NCBI GenBank assembly: GCA_032718475.1
Contig: JAUCBJ010006437.1
Coordinates: 1-53,232 of the forward strand
Origin: Nemertoderma westbladi
Lineage: Eukaryota; Xenacoelomorpha; Nemertodermatida; Nemertodermatidae
Direction: 5' to 3'
Length of the DNA: 53,232 nt
Position 1 is the stretch's first letter. Each line of letters opens with the position of its first letter. Under the pieces are notes generated by a model. It had not been told where the DNA came from. It did no database searches and worked only from the letters and a program-made list of their open reading frames with translations. Position numbers and translations under genes: made by a program. Shown here one piece after another: positions 52,801-53,232 of this stretch.

Positions 52801-53007
52801 AACATTGGAGGTGTCTCATTGGTTCCCCCAAGCTTGACACTAGAACAAAATCGCCTCCGCTTTGCAGGACATTGCTTTCGCCGTGAGGACCAGCCAGTGC
52901 ATAATCTTGTACTTTGGCAGCCTCATGGAGTGAATAAGCATGGTGGACAGCCCATGACTTTCTTGAGACGCATCTTAAAGGACACTGGCCTTGAAAGATG
53001 CGGATGA
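49852..53007 (+). CDS. LINE endonuclease/reverse transcriptase ORF
   Basis: 1051 aa from the ATG at 49852; the frame is open 18 codons further upstream from a GTG that I do not use. APE endonuclease about 100-345: GIQEHRM (catalytic Glu near 131), LGDFNAS near 247, SDHRLIV near 336, all expected residues present. Reverse transcriptase: KTNRASGVDGVPPEVF, FRGISLISIAAKLYNRILL, FVDFFKAFDSVSR near 703, GVLQGDTLAPFLF and LDFADDLGVL near 816, the catalytic FADD. The C-terminal RLRFAGHCFRRED motif is shared with RTE-like and related LINEs. The protein nicks target DNA and copies the RNA there. No stops or frameshifts seen; the frame ends 46 bases before the conserved tail. Confidence 0.93.
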   Translation: MDYISNAEVRPLEASGITGHNRPHRRQLSPDWLPVSPPTGEREANNSLSPFPDDLSGPNPGSPGRPDCEGERDSGVGGYSHVPPRPTKPLVNLRQVTRLASVNTLTLGSPMRQGELTALADKLSLSAVGIQEHRMQTGQTDEVLIKDIGGGWRLALASADYSGNGGIGLLMNPTAHAALDKIDQISNRIIRCHFSCSGRLAKKFPKVVLIVCYSPTSVAPVEEVENFYHNLQAATDGVDQHAFLTFLGDFNASLHQSPTSPWVYSNSVNRNSVHLQDFISGNGLFSAGTQFKKRTGKLWTHSGPSGHKSQIDHILFRRKYRSSIQDCNAFTLRPFSSDHRLIVAKVRLSLRASRTTKSALPRHDWSSLLQQPSVRSSFTLQLSNRYEVLASEAADHCEGYTAFTEAVKLAAAETVPVYPRNRKRAPWTDNKIQKCRNDLYKAQKESRLKQTTAAKNAVKAASRSLNRQYSVNLQELINQQVDAINDADDSRQSSQAWKSINLLTGRKSQPTTKVKAESPADRLNGWKAHFEKLLNNDRVLPDNFIEVKVSESVLPDIPIGDISFAEVKAAAKSIKTNRASGVDGVPPEVFKIPECLKLIYPIIVDMYRTTRVPQEMKTNKLVPVPKKGNLTLYGSFRGISLISIAAKLYNRILLNRIRDPIERLLRGNQNGFRKGRGTMEPILALRRIIEELSKKKDRHLAVIFVDFFKAFDSVSRSRMFSILSLYGIPDEIIAAIRSVYDGSTTFVSTVDGDTEPFEVLWGVLQGDTLAPFLFIIVVDYVLRMSLDHHNDDGVMITPPTGSRSRGNPAKYLTDLDFADDLGVLSESLEGAQRLLSSLEHAASSVGLFINSRKTKILTVNFESPQQVSDRMSISSKDGMLEHVDDFCYLGSWIRKSGEDLRIRKGKAWAALNRLSRIWKSPRINRKLKVRLFRAAVVPVLLYGSPCWALTAEDTKSLDGTFTRMLRRVHCVKYNAHISNQTLYNIGGVSLVPPSLTLEQNRLRFAGHCFRREDQPVHNLVLWQPHGVNKHGGQPMTFLRRILKDTGLERCG

Positions 53008-53052
53008 TCTAGCAAATGTCATGGGTGATAGGGAGTTGTGGCGGTGCAATTT

Positions 53053-53124
53053 TGTCGACAAGCCGGCACAGCATTCTTAAAAATGCAGCTGCAATGCAGC
53101 ATGCCGATCCTAGTAGTAGTAGTA
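53053..53124 (+). other. LINE 3' end and (TAG)n tail
   Basis: Conserved terminal segment starting GTCGACAAGCCGGCACAGC, including GCAGCTGC (a short stem), CATGCCGATCC, then TAG repeats. The identical block in two micro-insertions marks it as the part the reverse transcriptase recognises. Confidence 0.8.
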
Positions 53125-53136
53125 GTTTATAGCAAT

Positions 53137-53232
53137 GTAATTAAGCTCAATCTCCTGGTAGAATATAAGACTGGTATTGCCGATAAAATAGGAATCGTGT
53201 TGATCAAGTTTCTCGATTTGTAAATGTTTGTG
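53137..53232. other. Window end, no gene
   Basis: Short flank past the LINE target duplication; nothing visible. Confidence 0.4.

Larger units (their letters stand above)
49343..53124 (+). mobile_element. Near full-length LINE (non-LTR retrotransposon)
   Basis: About 3.8 kb with a 5' UTR containing a tandem repeat, one long ORF, a very short 3' UTR and a (TAG)n tail. Possible target duplication: GTTTATAGCGAT at 49331-49342 and GTTTATAGCAAT at 53125-53136 (one mismatch). A short 3' UTR with a microsatellite tail is typical of RTE-like elements, but clade assignment is only a suggestion. The intact ORF means it may have been active recently; two tail-only offspring lie in this window. Confidence 0.8.

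Overview
This window looks like an intergenic, transposon-dominated stretch of an animal nuclear genome. Evidence: AT-rich sequence, eukaryotic splice signals, LTR and non-LTR retrotransposons, DNA-transposon remnants flanked by target-site duplications, large minisatellites, and one metazoan-type gene (a PGAP4/TMEM246-like glycosyltransferase). The repeated taggcctac-type words and the element mix suggest a marine invertebrate, perhaps an echinoderm or relative, but that is a guess; the sequence does not prove a taxon.

Layout. 1-4.7 kb: small foldback elements, a decayed 3'-5' exonuclease-like coding remnant, and two short tandem arrays. 4.74-13.5 kb: a young Ty3/Gypsy element (343-bp LTRs differing at 3 positions, 5-bp GACTG duplication). 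Its 3' LTR is split by a 3.48-kb DNA transposon that carries three in-phase exons of a non-transposase gene. 13.7-17 kb: a 72-bp LINE-tail micro-insertion, a CCTAGG/poly-G foldback, a 1.53-kb Tc1/mariner-like non-autonomous element with a G-run MITE inside it, and a tandem array of a ~70-bp core module. 18.2-19.8 kb: an intact single-exon ORF (528 aa) with an SGNH/GDSL-like C-terminus whose catalytic positions are replaced. 20.3-23 kb: a GGGATCCC-rich inverted-repeat element and a Harbinger-type MITE filled with GCGGTGTACCGC tandem repeats. 24-25.4 kb (minus): the PGAP4-like gene, the only convincing host gene. 26.6-27.4 kb: a 78-bp satellite.

27.57-35.98 kb: a probable ~8.4-kb DNA transposon with long, diverged inverted ends. 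It holds a frameshifted transposon-associated Cys-rich protein gene, a broken LINE on the minus strand and a smaller MITE. 36.6-38.2 kb: a 38-bp minisatellite (about 43 copies). 38-45 kb: mostly featureless, with a tRNA-like sequence, a strong 49-nt hairpin and a possible small secreted Cys-rich protein. 45.4-47.7 kb: a perfect-TIR MITE, a 42-bp minisatellite and a ~163-bp satellite with a central palindrome. 48.6 kb: a second LINE-tail micro-insertion. 49.3-53.1 kb: a nearly full-length LINE with intact endonuclease/reverse transcriptase ORF, a 5' UTR tandem repeat and a (TAG)n tail.

The genes do not form a shared pathway; the connecting theme is mobile DNA at different ages. The most unusual observations are: a ~50-bp core shared by several structurally different inverted-repeat elements and a tandem array; two tiny LINE-tail insertions with clean target duplications; gene exons carried by a transposon nested in an LTR; and the SGNH-like ORF that has lost its catalytic residues. 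All calls come from reading the sequence; no database search was possible.
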